The notes: a model not told the origin generated them from the sequence alone. 64,000 nt of DNA from Frondihabitans sp. PAMC 28766 (GCF_001577365.1 NZ_CP014513.1:1612001-1676000); one strand, 5' to 3'. Shown: positions 7,210 to 16,311, numbered from the stretch's first letter. Numbers and translations: made by a program.

Positions 7210-8550
7210 ATGGCGCGAAACGCAGCCACATTCACCCGCCGCAGCCTGTTCGGGGCCGGACTCGCAGGAGCCGGCGCTTTGGCGCTGGCGGGATGCTCGA
7301 GCACCGTCGGAGCGGGAGTTCTGGGCAGCCCGCTGAACCCGAAGCAGCTGATCTACTGGAACCTCTTCGGCGGCGGTGACGGCACCCGCATGCAGGCCAT
7401 GGAGGCCGGCTACGAGAAGCTGCACGGCGGCGGCTCCTCGCTGCAGTCGACCACGTTCGCGTGGGGCAACCCGTACTACTCCAAGCTGACTCTGGCCACC
7501 GTCGGCAACAAGCCGCCGGACGTCGCGATCTCACACCTCACCCGTGCCAAGCCCCTGTTCGACGGCAATATCATCGAGCCGATCACCGACGCCGACCTCG
7601 CCTCGGTCGGTCTCTCGAAGAACGACTTCAACCCGAAGACCTGGGCGGCTCAGCTCACCGACGGCCACAACATCGCCGTGCCGCTCGATACGCACCCGAT
7701 CGTCATGTTCTTCAACACCGCAGTGATGACGAAGGCCGGCCTGCTCGACTCGGACGGCAAACTGAAGAACCTCGACGGCATGGACACCTTCGAGGCGGCC
7801 CTCGCCGCGGTGCACAAGGTCACCGGCGGCCCGGCGATCACCATCGCCAACGTCAGCGAGACCGCAACCCCGTGGCGCGTGTTCTGGACCTTCTACAACC
7901 AGATCAAGGGTGTCACGCCGTTCATCTCGAACAACGGCTCGACGCTGTCGGTCGACGAGGACGCCTTCAACACGGTCACGAGCCGGATCCAGTCGTGGGT
8001 CAAGAAGGGCTGGCTCAACAACGGCCTCGACTACGCCGGCGCCGAGACCGACGTCTTCGTCGGCAAGACCGGCTTCTACCTCGAGGGCGAGTGGGAGATC
8101 ACCACCGCCGAGGCCGTCAAGGGTCTGAAGTTCGGGATGGTGCCCATTCCGACCATCTACGACACGCCGGCCGCGCAGGCCGACTCGCACACCTTCGTCC
8201 TGCCGCGAAAAGACCGCACGGCCGCTGAGCGCCTGCAGCACATGACCTTCATCAAGCAGATGCTGCAGCAGAGCCAGACCTGGGCGATGGGCGGCCACAT
8301 CCCGGCCTACCTGCCCACCTTCAACAGCGCTGCCTACAAGGCGCTCGAACCGCAGGCCGATTATGCGTCGGCAGCCAAGAGCGCCTTCTACGACGACGCG
8401 GCCTGGTACAGCGGCTCCGGCTCGACGTTCGAGAACACCGTCGGCGCCCAGCTCGGCCTCATCCAGCAGATGGCGGTCACCCCCGCCGGCGCCATGGACG
8501 CCATCAAGAGTCAGCTGAAGGTGTACCTCAACACCCCCAGCCCGCTGTGA
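7210..8550 (+). CDS. Sugar ABC transporter substrate-binding lipoprotein (Tat-type signal)
   Basis: A 446-residue family 1 carbohydrate-binding protein. The N-terminus has a twin-arginine motif (TRRSLFGAG) followed by a lipobox (LAGC at about residues 26-29), so it is probably exported folded by Tat and then lipidated. The body has family hallmarks (IYWNLFGGGDGTRMQAM near the N-terminus, FYLEGEWEITTAE in the C-lobe). It delivers a sugar, probably an oligosaccharide, to the two downstream permeases. AAGGAGG precedes the ATG. Expression is probably controlled by the two palindromic operators in the 7060-7146 leader; the IS has displaced everything upstream of them. Substrate unknown. Confidence 0.9.
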   Translation: MARNAATFTRRSLFGAGLAGAGALALAGCSSTVGAGVLGSPLNPKQLIYWNLFGGGDGTRMQAMEAGYEKLHGGGSSLQSTTFAWGNPYYSKLTLATVGNKPPDVAISHLTRAKPLFDGNIIEPITDADLASVGLSKNDFNPKTWAAQLTDGHNIAVPLDTHPIVMFFNTAVMTKAGLLDSDGKLKNLDGMDTFEAALAAVHKVTGGPAITIANVSETATPWRVFWTFYNQIKGVTPFISNNGSTLSVDEDAFNTVTSRIQSWVKKGWLNNGLDYAGAETDVFVGKTGFYLEGEWEITTAEAVKGLKFGMVPIPTIYDTPAAQADSHTFVLPRKDRTAAERLQHMTFIKQMLQQSQTWAMGGHIPAYLPTFNSAAYKALEPQADYASAAKSAFYDDAAWYSGSGSTFENTVGAQLGLIQQMAVTPAGAMDAIKSQLKVYLNTPSPL

Positions 8551-8602
8551 ACCCCCGCTCTCTCGACAACGACGAATCACTGACCACCGGAGGTACAACG
8601 AA

Positions 8603-9565
8603 GTGACCGCCACACCTGCTCTGGGCAGGGCCGCCGCGACGCGGACCCGCACCGAAACCCTGACCACGAAGCGCCGGTCGCCGCTCTCCCGCGGCGACGG
8701 GCGCGGGGCCTGGCTGTTCCTGGCCCCGTTCGCGATCTTCTACATCGCTTTCCTTCTCGGCCCGACGATCTGGATGCTCGTCTCGAGCTTCTTCAACACC
8801 TCGACCGTGCACAAGGGGCTCGGCTCGTTCGCCGGCTTCGCCAACTACGGCGAGATGCTGACGCGCTCCGACTTCTGGAGCGCCATGTGGCACACCCTCC
8901 AGTTCACGATCTACACGACGCCGCCCCTCGTGATCCTGGCGTTCGTCTTCGCGATCCTGACCAACAGGATCCGTCGTGGCCAGTGGTTCTTCCGTCTCGC
9001 CTTCTTCCTGCCCTACATCCTTCCCTCGGCGACGATCTCGCTGATCTGGGTGTTCATCTTCACGCCGGGCACCGGCCTCTGGGCCTCGGCGCAGCAGGCC
9101 GTCGGCATCACGCCGGGCGCGGGCATGCTGGCGGGGCCGAACACGGCCATGATCGGCATCGCCATCGCGACGGTCTGGTGGACCCTCGGCTTCAACTTCG
9201 TGCTCTACCTCGCCGGTCTCCAGGAGATCCCGCGCGAGCTGTACGAAGCGGCCGCGGTCGACGGTGCCTCCACCTGGGAGCAGATCCGCTACGTCACGCT
9301 GCCGCTGCTGCAGCGCACGACGACTCTCGTGATCCTGTTGCAGATCGTCGCTTCCCTGAAGATCTTCGACCAGGTCTACCTGATGACGTCGGGCGGCCCC
9401 GGCATCTCGACCCAGGTGGCCCTCGGCCTCATCACGAACACCGGGTTCACCGACGACCGCATCGGTGCGGCGTCGGCTGCCTCGACCCTTCTCCTCATCC
9501 TCATTGTGATCATCGCCGTCATCCGGCAGATCGTCGACTCGCGCCTCGCCCGGAAGGACGCCTGA
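8603..9565 (+). CDS. Sugar ABC transporter permease (MalF type)
   Basis: A 320-residue inner-membrane permease with a cytoplasmic basic N-terminus, six membrane helices and the EAA coupling loop (EAAAVDGASTWEQIRYVTLP, about residues 213-232) that contacts the ATPase. Start GTG at 8603 has GGAGGT eight bases upstream. It lies 52 bases after the binding protein and 2 bases before the second permease, so the three are one operon. No ATPase gene follows; as in many actinobacteria, a shared MsiK-type ATPase encoded elsewhere probably energises the importer. Confidence 0.92.
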   Translation: MTATPALGRAAATRTRTETLTTKRRSPLSRGDGRGAWLFLAPFAIFYIAFLLGPTIWMLVSSFFNTSTVHKGLGSFAGFANYGEMLTRSDFWSAMWHTLQFTIYTTPPLVILAFVFAILTNRIRRGQWFFRLAFFLPYILPSATISLIWVFIFTPGTGLWASAQQAVGITPGAGMLAGPNTAMIGIAIATVWWTLGFNFVLYLAGLQEIPRELYEAAAVDGASTWEQIRYVTLPLLQRTTTLVILLQIVASLKIFDQVYLMTSGGPGISTQVALGLITNTGFTDDRIGAASAASTLLLILIVIIAVIRQIVDSRLARKDA

Positions 9566-9567
9566 TC

Positions 9568-10470
9568 ATGACCACCGCCACAGCCCCCCGGCGCAAATCG
9601 CCCATCTCCGGCGCCGCACCACAGGCGCGGGCCCCCAAGAAGGCCACGACCGGACGCACGTTCACGATCGTCTCCGTGGTCGTCCTCATCGTCTTCTCGA
9701 TCGTCTGGCTTATCCCGAGCCTCTTCGCGTTGAAGACGTCGCTCACCGACAACGGCACCACCGCCCTCGGCGCGACCGCCATCCTGAAGGACTGGAACCC
9801 GACGCTTCACTCGTACTCGTCGCTCTTCGGCGCCGGAGACATCTGGAACTGGTACTTCGCGTCGGCGTTCACGTCGGTGATCACGGCCGTGCTGACGGTG
9901 TTCTTCGCCTCCATGGCGGCGTTCGCGCTGTCGCGGCTGAAGTTCCGCGGCCAGAACGTCGTGTTCCTGCTGATCATCCTGGGCATCATGATTCCCAGCC
10001 AGGTACTGATCGTGCCGATCTTCCAAGAGCTCAACGCGGTCGGTCTGCTCAACACCTACTGGTCGGTGATCTTCCCGCAGGTGCCCGCTGTGATCGCGGT
10101 GTTCATCTTCAAGCAGTTCTTCGACGGAATCCCCAAGGAGCTCGAGGAGGCCGCTCGGATCGACGGCGCCGGGCTCTGGAAGGTCTACTGGTCGGTGATC
10201 CTGCCGCTCTCGCGCCCGGTGATCGCAGCCGTCGTGATCCTGACGTTCGTCGGCGTGTGGAACAACCTGCTGCTGCCGTTGTTCGTGCTGTCGAACCCGA
10301 ACCTCATGACGATCCCCGTCGGGCTCGCCACGATCCAGGGCTCGTACGGCCAGAGGTACGCCGACATCCAGGCCGGCGCGATCCTCGCCGCGCTTCCGCT
10401 GATCATCCTGTACATGATCTTCCAGCGGCAGATCGTCGAGGGCATCACGGGGTCCGGCCTCAAGGGCTGA
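9568..10470 (+). CDS. Sugar ABC transporter permease (MalG type)
   Basis: A 300-residue permease, partner of the previous one. Features: a 30-residue cytoplasmic N-terminus, six helices and the EAA loop EAARIDGAGLWKVYWSVILP (about residues 192-211). Start ATG at 9568 lies two bases after the previous stop. A longer open frame starting at 8887 is an overlap artefact. It is the last gene of the sugar importer; a strong hairpin at 10507-10540 follows. Confidence 0.92.
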   Translation: MTTATAPRRKSPISGAAPQARAPKKATTGRTFTIVSVVVLIVFSIVWLIPSLFALKTSLTDNGTTALGATAILKDWNPTLHSYSSLFGAGDIWNWYFASAFTSVITAVLTVFFASMAAFALSRLKFRGQNVVFLLIILGIMIPSQVLIVPIFQELNAVGLLNTYWSVIFPQVPAVIAVFIFKQFFDGIPKELEEAARIDGAGLWKVYWSVILPLSRPVIAAVVILTFVGVWNNLLLPLFVLSNPNLMTIPVGLATIQGSYGQRYADIQAGAILAALPLIILYMIFQRQIVEGITGSGLKG

Positions 10471-10506
10471 CTCAGGCCCTCTGCGCCGCGATCTGCGGCG
10501 TCGTCG

Positions 10507-10540
10507 CCCCGTCGACATGGCACTGCCATAGTCGACGGGG
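10507..10540. terminator. Bidirectional hairpin between convergent genes
   Basis: An inverted repeat with outer arms CCCCGTCGAC and GTCGACGGGG and inner arms ATGGCA and TGCCAT, so nearly the whole 34 bases can pair. It lies between the convergent sugar permease and acetyltransferase genes. It has no U-run, as is common in high-G+C bacteria. Confidence 0.75.
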
Positions 10541-10585
10541 CTCCGCCTTGCATATCACGGCTCCGAGCACCTGAGTCGAATGTCG

Positions 10586-11050
10586 TCAGGGGAGGGGCTT
10601 GCGCATCTGGATCGCGGTCGGCTCGTAGCCGAGCGACTCGTAGAGGCCGCGGGCGACGGTGTTGAAGCCGAAGACGTTGAGTCCGAGGGTGGCGGCGCCG
10701 AGTTCTTTCGCCTTCTGCTCGGCGAGCAGCATCGCCGTGCGCCCGTGGCCGTGCCCACGGAAGGCCTCGTCGATCTCGACGTCGTAGACCCACCAGGCGT
10801 TGGTCGCGGCGTCGCGCAGCCCGATCCACAGGATGCCGACGTTCTCGCCGTCGGAGACGACGTCGAAGACGTGCTGGCCGTCGGCCGGCTCGCCGCCGGG
10901 GAAGAGCTCGGCGTCGGTGAGCGCCGCCGCGGCCGTGGCCTGCTCGCGGGTCTCACCCGAGGCGACGCGCGACTCGATGTAGTCGGCGGTGCTGCGTTCG
11001 TGCCAGGCGCTCAGGCGCGCAGCGTCCATGGGGTCGAGCGTCGTGGTCAT
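10586..11050 (-). CDS. GNAT-family N-acetyltransferase
   Basis: A 154-residue GCN5-related acetyltransferase. The acetyl-CoA binding motif A is visible (VEIDEAFRGHGHGRTAM, with the R/Q-x-x-G-x-G/A turn), followed by LNVFGFNTVARGLYESLGY, the typical motif B region in which the sidechains NTVARGLYE close the active site. It transfers acetyl from acetyl-CoA to an unknown amine. A domain match of this kind does not reveal the substrate. Monocistronic: convergent with the sugar operon, and 95 bases beyond the small membrane gene that precedes it on the same strand. Confidence 0.9.
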   Translation of the reverse strand: MTTTLDPMDAARLSAWHERSTADYIESRVASGETREQATAAAALTDAELFPGGEPADGQHVFDVVSDGENVGILWIGLRDAATNAWWVYDVEIDEAFRGHGHGRTAMLLAEQKAKELGAATLGLNVFGFNTVARGLYESLGYEPTAIQMRKPLP

Positions 11051-11144
11051 GGCTTCAGGATGCCACGGGCCCGGCCCTCCACCTCGCTGTCGGACACCGC
11101 GGTGGTCCGTGCCGGCACCGAGGGTCTGCGTCGTCCGCGAGTGT

Positions 11145-11318
11145 TCAGCGCGTGAGCGTGGCGGTGGGAGACGGCGTCGGGCTCGGCGACGGCGTGAACG
11201 TCGGGTCGTGCTTGGTGATCTGCCGCCCGGCGACGAGCGCCGCCGTGACGCCGATGGCGACGAAGGCGAGCACGATCACGACGATCGCCGCGATGGCGAG
11301 GGTGCGGCGGACGGGCAT
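11145..11318 (-). CDS. Small single-pass membrane protein, 57 residues, Pro/Ser/Thr-rich tail
   Basis: A 57-residue frame starting ATG at 11318. It has basic MPVRR, then one hydrophobic segment of about 25 residues (from residue 7), then a hydrophilic tail ending in PSPSPTPSPT-like repeats. Positive-inside topology puts the tail outside the cell. Codon third positions are strongly G/C, as in real genes here, whereas the overlapping longer frames are Arg-rich and implausible. I do not recognise a family. It lies between the methyltransferase operon and the acetyltransferase, with a perfect palindrome upstream at 11359-11380. Confidence 0.6.
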   Translation of the reverse strand: MPVRRTLAIAAIVVIVLAFVAIGVTAALVAGRQITKHDPTFTPSPSPTPSPTATLTR

Positions 11319-11358
11319 CCTGCGACCCTATCGGGCAAAACCCTCCCGGGCGGCATCG

Positions 11359-11380
11359 GCGCAATGCCTAGGCATTGCGC
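11359..11380. promoter_or_regulatory. Perfect 22-bp palindrome
   Basis: Half-site GCGCAATGCCT is followed by its exact complement, centre CCTAGG. It lies in the 100 bases between the methyltransferase stop (11419) and the small membrane gene start (11318), both on the minus strand. It could be a dimeric regulator site or, as RNA, a 9-bp hairpin with loop CUAG terminating the upstream operon. No U-run follows. Confidence 0.55.
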
Positions 11381-11418
11381 GCGTGCCGGAGGCGAGGGGC
11401 TGCGCCGCCACCGAGGGT

Positions 11419-12192
11419 CTAGCCGGCGGGCAGCAGGATCGCACGCGAGCACCGGGCGACGTAGGGCACCTCGACGACGGTGCGGCCCACCGTCGACGGG
11501 TGGTCGTGGATCAGGTCGCGCACCTCGCCGAGCAGCTTCTCGCGGGCGGAGGCCTCCAGCGTGATCACGTAGCTGCGCGACGCGACCATGGTGACGACGT
11601 CCTCCGGCGAGACGGGGTTCGCCCAGGAGAAATCGCGGCGCTCGATCGGGCCGAAGGGGGCCCCGACCGGCGGGTTCTGCGACGCCATGCCGCTCTCCGA
11701 ATGGGCGTCGGGCAGGAGGTCTTCGAGAGCGTCGATCCAGCCCTCGCCCCGGTCGCGGATGTTCCAGATCAGGCCGAGGGTGCCGCCGGGCTTCAGGACG
11801 CGAGCGACCTCGGGCACAGCGCGCACGGGGTCCACCCAGTGCCAGGCCTGCGCGGCGATCACGGCGTCGACGCTCTCGCCGTCGATCGGCAGGCGCTCGG
11901 CCGAGCCGGGCAGCACCTGCGCTTCGGGCACGGAGCGGATGAGCTCGTCGCGCATGCCCTCGCTCGGCTCGATCGCGGTGACGTGGAGCCCGCGCGAGAC
12001 AAGCAGCCGGGTGAACTTGCCGGTGCCGGCGCCCACGTCGACCACGCGCGTCGCGCCCGCGGGCAGCAGCCACTCGACGGCTTCGGCCGGGTACGACGGG
12101 CGCCCCTTCTCGTAGAGGCCGGCGGCCGGCCCGAAGGAGGTGGCCTGCCGGGCGAAGCGCTGATCGGGTTCGAAGGCGTCGTTCGTGCTCAT
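11419..12192 (-). CDS. Class I SAM-dependent methyltransferase
   Basis: A 257-residue enzyme of the methyltransferase 11 type. Motif [13 protein letters not shown] lies at about residues 49-60, an acidic residue ending motif II in HVTAIEPS binds the ribose of SAM, and AQAWHWVDP is the motif seen in the ubiquinone/methionine-type subgroup. Substrate unknown. Start ATG at 12192 overlaps the kynureninase stop (ATGA), so it is the third gene of a coupled operon with an amidohydrolase and kynureninase. This hints at a product derived from kynurenine or anthranilate, but that is inference. Confidence 0.88.
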   Translation of the reverse strand: MSTNDAFEPDQRFARQATSFGPAAGLYEKGRPSYPAEAVEWLLPAGATRVVDVGAGTGKFTRLLVSRGLHVTAIEPSEGMRDELIRSVPEAQVLPGSAERLPIDGESVDAVIAAQAWHWVDPVRAVPEVARVLKPGGTLGLIWNIRDRGEGWIDALEDLLPDAHSESGMASQNPPVGAPFGPIERRDFSWANPVSPEDVVTMVASRSYVITLEASAREKLLGEVRDLIHDHPSTVGRTVVEVPYVARCSRAILLPAG

Positions 12193-13448
12193 GGCTCCAG
12201 CCTGCCACGCAGAGCCTCGACGATGGCTTCGACGCCGGTGCGGACCTCGGCGAACGTGGTGCTGAGGGGCGAGAGGCCGAGACGGAGGGCGTCCGGGTTG
12301 CGGAAGTCCGGCACGACTCCGCCCGCCCAGAGGGCCGGCAGGGTCGCGCGGAACGCCTCGTGTCGGAGTGTGACGTGACTCGCTCGGATCCTGTGCTCTC
12401 GAGGGGTGGCCGCGACGACGCCGAGCGGGGCCAGGAGCGCGTCGGAGAGAGCGAAGGCGTAGTCGGTGAGGGCAAGCGACTTCGCGCGGACGGATTCGAG
12501 ACCCACCTCGTCGAGGAGGTCGAGCATGTCGTTCATTGCGAGCATGCCGACGATGGGCGGGGTGCCGCTCAGGAACCGGCGGATGCCCGACGCCGGCTCG
12601 AACGTGGAAGCCATCTCGAAGACGTCGGCGGCGCCCATCCAACCCTGGATCGGCTGTTCGAGCGCGGGATGCAGGTCGGCGCGCGCGTACAGGAATGCCG
12701 GCGCACCCGGGCCGCCGTTCAAGAACTTGTAGGTGCAGCCCACCGCCAGGTCGACGTCGGCGTCGTCGAGCGAGAAAGGGACGACGCCGACCGAGTGGCA
12801 GAGGTCCCAGACCGCGAGGGCGCCGGCCTCGTGGGCGATCCGCGTGATCGACGCGAGGTCGGCGATGAAGCCGGAGCGGTACGAGACGTGGTTGACCACC
12901 ACTACCGCTGTGTCGCGGCTCACGGCATCTCGCACGAGCGACGGCGTCACGCCGAGGGCCGGGTCGACCCGGATCCACCGCACCGTCGCGCCGCGCTCTC
13001 GGGCGATGCCCTCGATCACGAAGCGGTCTGTCGGGAACTGGTCGTCGTCGAGCAGGATCTCGTGCCGCCCCTGCCGCTGACCGAGTTCGAGCGTGGCCCG
13101 GATCGCCTTGTACAGCAGGACGGTCGTCGAGTCGCCGACGACCGTCTGGCCGGGGGCCGATCCCAGCACGACCGTCGCGATCCTGTCGCCCGTCTCGGTC
13201 GGGAAATCCATCCACCGGTCGTCCCACGAGCGGATCAGGCCGGTGCCCCAGTCGCCGGCGACGAAGTCGGCGAAGCGGTCGGCAGTCGCACGCAGCGGCC
13301 GGCCCAGGGAGTTGCCGTCGAGGTAGGCCGCGACACCCGGCGCGGGCACGAAGCGGTCGACGTACGCCGCGAGCGGGTCGGCCGCGTCGAGGGGCGCAGC
13401 GTCGAGCGGGTCGGGGTTGCGTGGAGCAGGATCGTGGGTCGAGTTCAT
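12189..13448 (-). CDS. kynU: Kynureninase
   Basis: A 419-residue PLP enzyme of fold type I that splits kynurenine (or 3-hydroxykynurenine) into anthranilate and alanine. The PLP lysine is in [17 protein letters not shown], and an Asp-containing segment ([17 protein letters not shown]) holds the PLP nitrogen. Length is typical (about 410-420). It is coupled by ATGA overlaps to the amidohydrolase before it and the methyltransferase after it. No tryptophan 2,3-dioxygenase or classical formamidase is in the window, so the start of the pathway must be elsewhere. Confidence 0.93.
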   Translation of the reverse strand: MNSTHDPAPRNPDPLDAAPLDAADPLAAYVDRFVPAPGVAAYLDGNSLGRPLRATADRFADFVAGDWGTGLIRSWDDRWMDFPTETGDRIATVVLGSAPGQTVVGDSTTVLLYKAIRATLELGQRQGRHEILLDDDQFPTDRFVIEGIARERGATVRWIRVDPALGVTPSLVRDAVSRDTAVVVVNHVSYRSGFIADLASITRIAHEAGALAVWDLCHSVGVVPFSLDDADVDLAVGCTYKFLNGGPGAPAFLYARADLHPALEQPIQGWMGAADVFEMASTFEPASGIRRFLSGTPPIVGMLAMNDMLDLLDEVGLESVRAKSLALTDYAFALSDALLAPLGVVAATPREHRIRASHVTLRHEAFRATLPALWAGGVVPDFRNPDALRLGLSPLSTTFAEVRTGVEAIVEALRGRLEP

Positions 13449-14482
13449 TCGGCGCTCCGGGCGAGTTCGGCCGTGGACTGGACGCGTGCGGCGGCGAGGT
13501 CGGCGATGCGGCCCGGGCGGGAGGGCAGCCGCATCACGAGGCGGGAGTCGAAGCCGGGGTCGCTGCTGCCCGGCGTCAGGGCGTGCAGGATCGCGTCGAG
13601 GTCGAGGCCTGCCATCGACAGGCCTTCGAGCTCCGCGGCGTTCAGACCGATCGGCAGCGGCCCGTTGCCGAGGTCCGTGCCGTAGAGGACGTGGCCGCCG
13701 AGGGCGTGAAAGCGGGCGAGGTTGTCGACGGCGGTCTCGAAGGCCGCACCGCGGCCGCTTCCGTCCCCGCTGTCGCTGTGGATCGCGAGTGTCGAGATCC
13801 AGGTCATCGTGCCGCTCAGATCGGCCAACAGGTCGTCGTCGAGCCGCTCCGACCAGGGCGTGTGGGCCAGGACGTCGACGCGAGCACGAGCGGCACGTCG
13901 CACCTGGCCGAGACCCTGCGCGTGCGCGACCACCGGGAGGCCGATCGCGTGGGCCTCGTCGACGACGCGAGCGAGAAGAGCGTCGTCCCAGACCGGGCCC
14001 GCGTCGGTGTTGAGCGTGATCTTGAGGACGCTCGCACCGGCATCCTGCGCCCGTTTGACGGCGGGGGCGACGTCGTCATCGCCGACGATCGGCAGCGCGG
14101 CCTCCGGCGGGGCCCAGCCCGAGCGGGCGGGGTAGCCGCCGGGTGCGCTGTGGAGGCCACCCGCGATCGAGATCTCGGGCCATGTGCTGTCGGAGGCGGC
14201 GCCGCGGGCCGGCCAGGACGAGGAGACGGCAGGATCCCAGCCCAGGTCGAGCACGCGCCCGATGCCCCCGTCTCGCAGCAGCGTCGGGTCGACCAGGCCG
14301 AGGTGCACGTGCGAGTCGGTGAACGGGGCGAGGACCGCGCCGGCGACGTGGCCGGCGATGTCCCGCCCCGTCGTGTCGTCGTCGACCCACCGGCCGACGT
14401 GGGTCAACCGCCCCGCCTCGGCGCGCAGGATGCTGGGCCCGCGCCAGCCGCCGAACCAGGCATCGTCCGAGGAGAAGTGCAT
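13445..14482 (-). CDS. Metal-dependent amidohydrolase
   Basis: A 345-residue amidohydrolase-superfamily protein. Metal-binding features are visible: DSHVHLG (first HxH, about residues 56-62), a later His in VVAHAQG, one in LAHTPWSE, and the catalytic Asp in LYGTDLGNG. The family hydrolyses C-N bonds in amides or rings. First gene of the operon with kynureninase (4-base overlap), so a possible role is an alternative N-formylkynurenine amidase or another hydrolysis step near kynurenine. Such a role is untested inference. An inverted repeat of family 2 lies just upstream. Confidence 0.82.
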   Translation of the reverse strand: MHFSSDDAWFGGWRGPSILRAEAGRLTHVGRWVDDDTTGRDIAGHVAGAVLAPFTDSHVHLGLVDPTLLRDGGIGRVLDLGWDPAVSSSWPARGAASDSTWPEISIAGGLHSAPGGYPARSGWAPPEAALPIVGDDDVAPAVKRAQDAGASVLKITLNTDAGPVWDDALLARVVDEAHAIGLPVVAHAQGLGQVRRAARARVDVLAHTPWSERLDDDLLADLSGTMTWISTLAIHSDSGDGSGRGAAFETAVDNLARFHALGGHVLYGTDLGNGPLPIGLNAAELEGLSMAGLDLDAILHALTPGSSDPGFDSRLVMRLPSRPGRIADLAAARVQSTAELARSAE

Positions 14483-14511
14483 CGCCCCATCCTGCCAGTC
14501 GCGCTTCTGTC

Positions 14512-14588
14512 GGCCTCACCCTTACCTTTGCGGCTCACCCGCCCCGACCGGGAGGTCAGGACGAGCCGAAAAGGTAAGGGTGAGGGCC
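14512..14588. repeat. Dispersed palindromic element, family 2, copy 1
   Basis: Two arms of about 25 bases (14512-14536 and 14563-14588) pair with one bulge and one mismatch around a 26-base loop. The arm core is CCCTTACCTTT followed by CGGCTC. The same core and right arm (GAGCCGAAAAGGTAAGGG) recur at 61837-61897. It lies between the arabinofuranosidase stop and the amidohydrolase promoter, both minus strand, so it could act as a terminator, but its recurrence suggests a dispersed element. Confidence 0.75.
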
Positions 14589-14606
14589 GGACGCGGGCGA
14601 GGCGGG

Positions 14607-16142
14607 TCAGGCTTTCGTGACGTCGAGCTCGACGACCGCCCACGAGAGCGACGGCAGCGAGAGCGACGCGGTGCCCCCGTCGACGGTGACGCCGTCGAGC
14701 GAGACGAGACCGACGGCATCCTGCGCCTCGAGGGTGTTGGCGGTGAAGCGATCGCCGCCCTCGGGGATGTGCAGCACCTCGGCGCGGACCACGCGCGAGG
14801 CCGTGAAGCCGCGCAGCGCGACCTCGACCGTGGCTGCCTCGTCGAGGCCGCGGTTCGCGAGGAACAGCGCGACGCGACCGGTCTCTTCGTCGTAGGTGCT
14901 CGAGACGTCGACCAGGTCGGCGTCGCCGAAGCGAGGCGTCTCGACGCGGTCGGAGACGACGGCGGTGCGCAGGATCTGCCCCTTCGCCAGCGCTGCCATT
15001 CGAGCGAAGGGCCAGAAGATCGTCTGCTTCCAGGCGGGGCCGTTCTCTTCGGAGCGGATGGGCGCGATCACGTTGACGAGCTGGGCCTGGTTGGCGATCG
15101 AGACGCGGTCGCCGTGGCGCAGCAGCGAGTTCAGCAGGGTGCCGACCACGACTGCGTCGGTGACGCTGTAGCTGTCTTCGATGAGGCGCGGGTGCTCGAC
15201 CCAGCCCTTCGAGACGTTGTGCGGCTGGTCGTCGGTGTCGAGGCCGGTCTGGTACCAGACGTTCCACTCGTCGAACGAGAGGTTGATGTACTTCTTGGCC
15301 TTGCGTTTGGCGCGCACCGCATCGGCTGTGGCCACGACGGACTCGATGAAGTAGTCCATGTCGACGCTCGACGCCAGGAAGCTCAGCGCGTCGCCGTCGT
15401 GCTCCTGGTAGTAGGCGTGCATCGACATGTAGTCGACCTCGTCGTAGGCGTGCGAGAGCACGGTGTGCTCCCACGAGCCGAACGTGGGCATGCCGGAGTT
15501 CGACGAGCCGACCGCGACCAGTTCGATCGACGGATCGACGAAGCGCATCGCCTTGCCGGCCTCCTGCGCCAGACGGCCGTACTCGTCGGCGGTCTTGTGG
15601 CCGATCTGCCACGGGCCGTCGAGCTCGTTGCCGAGGCACCAGAGTTTGATGTCGAAGGGATCCTTCGCCCCGTTCTTGATGCGGCGGTCGCTGAGCGCGG
15701 TGCCGCCCGGATGGTTGGCGTACTCGACGAGCTCGCGGGCCTCGTTGACGCCGCGGGTGCCGAGGTTGATCGCCTCCATGATCTCGGTGCCGGCTTCTTT
15801 CGACCACTCGGCGAACTCGTGCAGGCCGAAGGCGTTGGTCTCGACCGTGTGCCAGGCGCCGTCGAGGCGTCTGGGCCGTTCTGACACGGGGCCGACGCCG
15901 TCCTCCCAGTTGTAACCCGAGACGAAGTTGCCGCCGGGGTAGCGGATCACGGTGGCGCCGAGCTCTTTGACGAGCTTCAAGACGTCCTGCCGGAATCCGC
16001 GCTCGTCGGACTCGGGGTGGCCCGGCTCGTAGATGCCCGTGTACACGCAGCGGCCCATGTGCTCGACGAACGAGCCGAAGAGACGGCGGGGCACGGGCCC
16101 GATGGTGAAGTCGCGATCGATGGTGATGTGCGCGGTCGACAT
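14607..16142 (-). CDS. abfA: Alpha-L-arabinofuranosidase, GH51
   Basis: A 511-residue intracellular-type enzyme (no signal peptide) that removes terminal arabinofuranose from arabino-oligosaccharides. GH51 hallmarks: RRLFGSFVEHMGRCVYTGIY near the N-terminus, acid/base Glu in LGNELDGPWQ, nucleophile Glu in SFDEWNVWY, and a C-terminal beta-sandwich. ATG at 16142 is chosen because family homology starts there; an upstream in-frame ATG at 16301 would add 53 residues that include the promoter. A promoter with an embedded LacI-type operator lies at 16181-16208. It probably acts on sugars imported by an ABC system such as 7210-10470. Confidence 0.94.
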   Translation of the reverse strand: MSTAHITIDRDFTIGPVPRRLFGSFVEHMGRCVYTGIYEPGHPESDERGFRQDVLKLVKELGATVIRYPGGNFVSGYNWEDGVGPVSERPRRLDGAWHTVETNAFGLHEFAEWSKEAGTEIMEAINLGTRGVNEARELVEYANHPGGTALSDRRIKNGAKDPFDIKLWCLGNELDGPWQIGHKTADEYGRLAQEAGKAMRFVDPSIELVAVGSSNSGMPTFGSWEHTVLSHAYDEVDYMSMHAYYQEHDGDALSFLASSVDMDYFIESVVATADAVRAKRKAKKYINLSFDEWNVWYQTGLDTDDQPHNVSKGWVEHPRLIEDSYSVTDAVVVGTLLNSLLRHGDRVSIANQAQLVNVIAPIRSEENGPAWKQTIFWPFARMAALAKGQILRTAVVSDRVETPRFGDADLVDVSSTYDEETGRVALFLANRGLDEAATVEVALRGFTASRVVRAEVLHIPEGGDRFTANTLEAQDAVGLVSLDGVTVDGGTASLSLPSLSWAVVELDVTKA

Positions 16143-16180
16143 GGAGCTCCATTGCTTCGTAGGGGTGGGTGCTCCATCGA

Positions 16181-16208
16181 CTATTACATCGTTGTAAATC
16201 GGCGTCAA
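16181..16208 (-). promoter_or_regulatory. Promoter of abfA with LacI-type operator between -35 and -10
   Basis: On the minus strand, TTGACG (16203-16208) and TAATAG (16181-16186) are spaced by 16 bases. The near-palindrome TTACATCGTTGTAA (16184-16197, 12 of 14 bases symmetric, central CG) covers the spacer and the -10 element. A bound repressor would exclude RNA polymerase. The LacI gene directly upstream is the obvious candidate regulator. Confidence 0.72.
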
Positions 16209-16226
16209 GTTCTTCTGCTCCTGAAT

Positions 16227-16264
16227 GCGACAACTGCCCGGGGATACCCGTGTGCGGTTGTCGC
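16227..16264 (-). terminator. Hairpin after the LacI-family gene
   Basis: Arms GCGACAACTGC and GCGGTTGTCGC (10 of 11 paired) enclose a 16-base loop, 48 bases beyond the lacI stop and just before the abfA promoter. It could separate the two transcription units. No clear U-run follows. Confidence 0.45.
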
Positions 16265-16311
16265 TTTCGGGAGCGGAAGGGGGCCGCGTGGTGGCGGGCA
16301 AGCCGCGAGGG

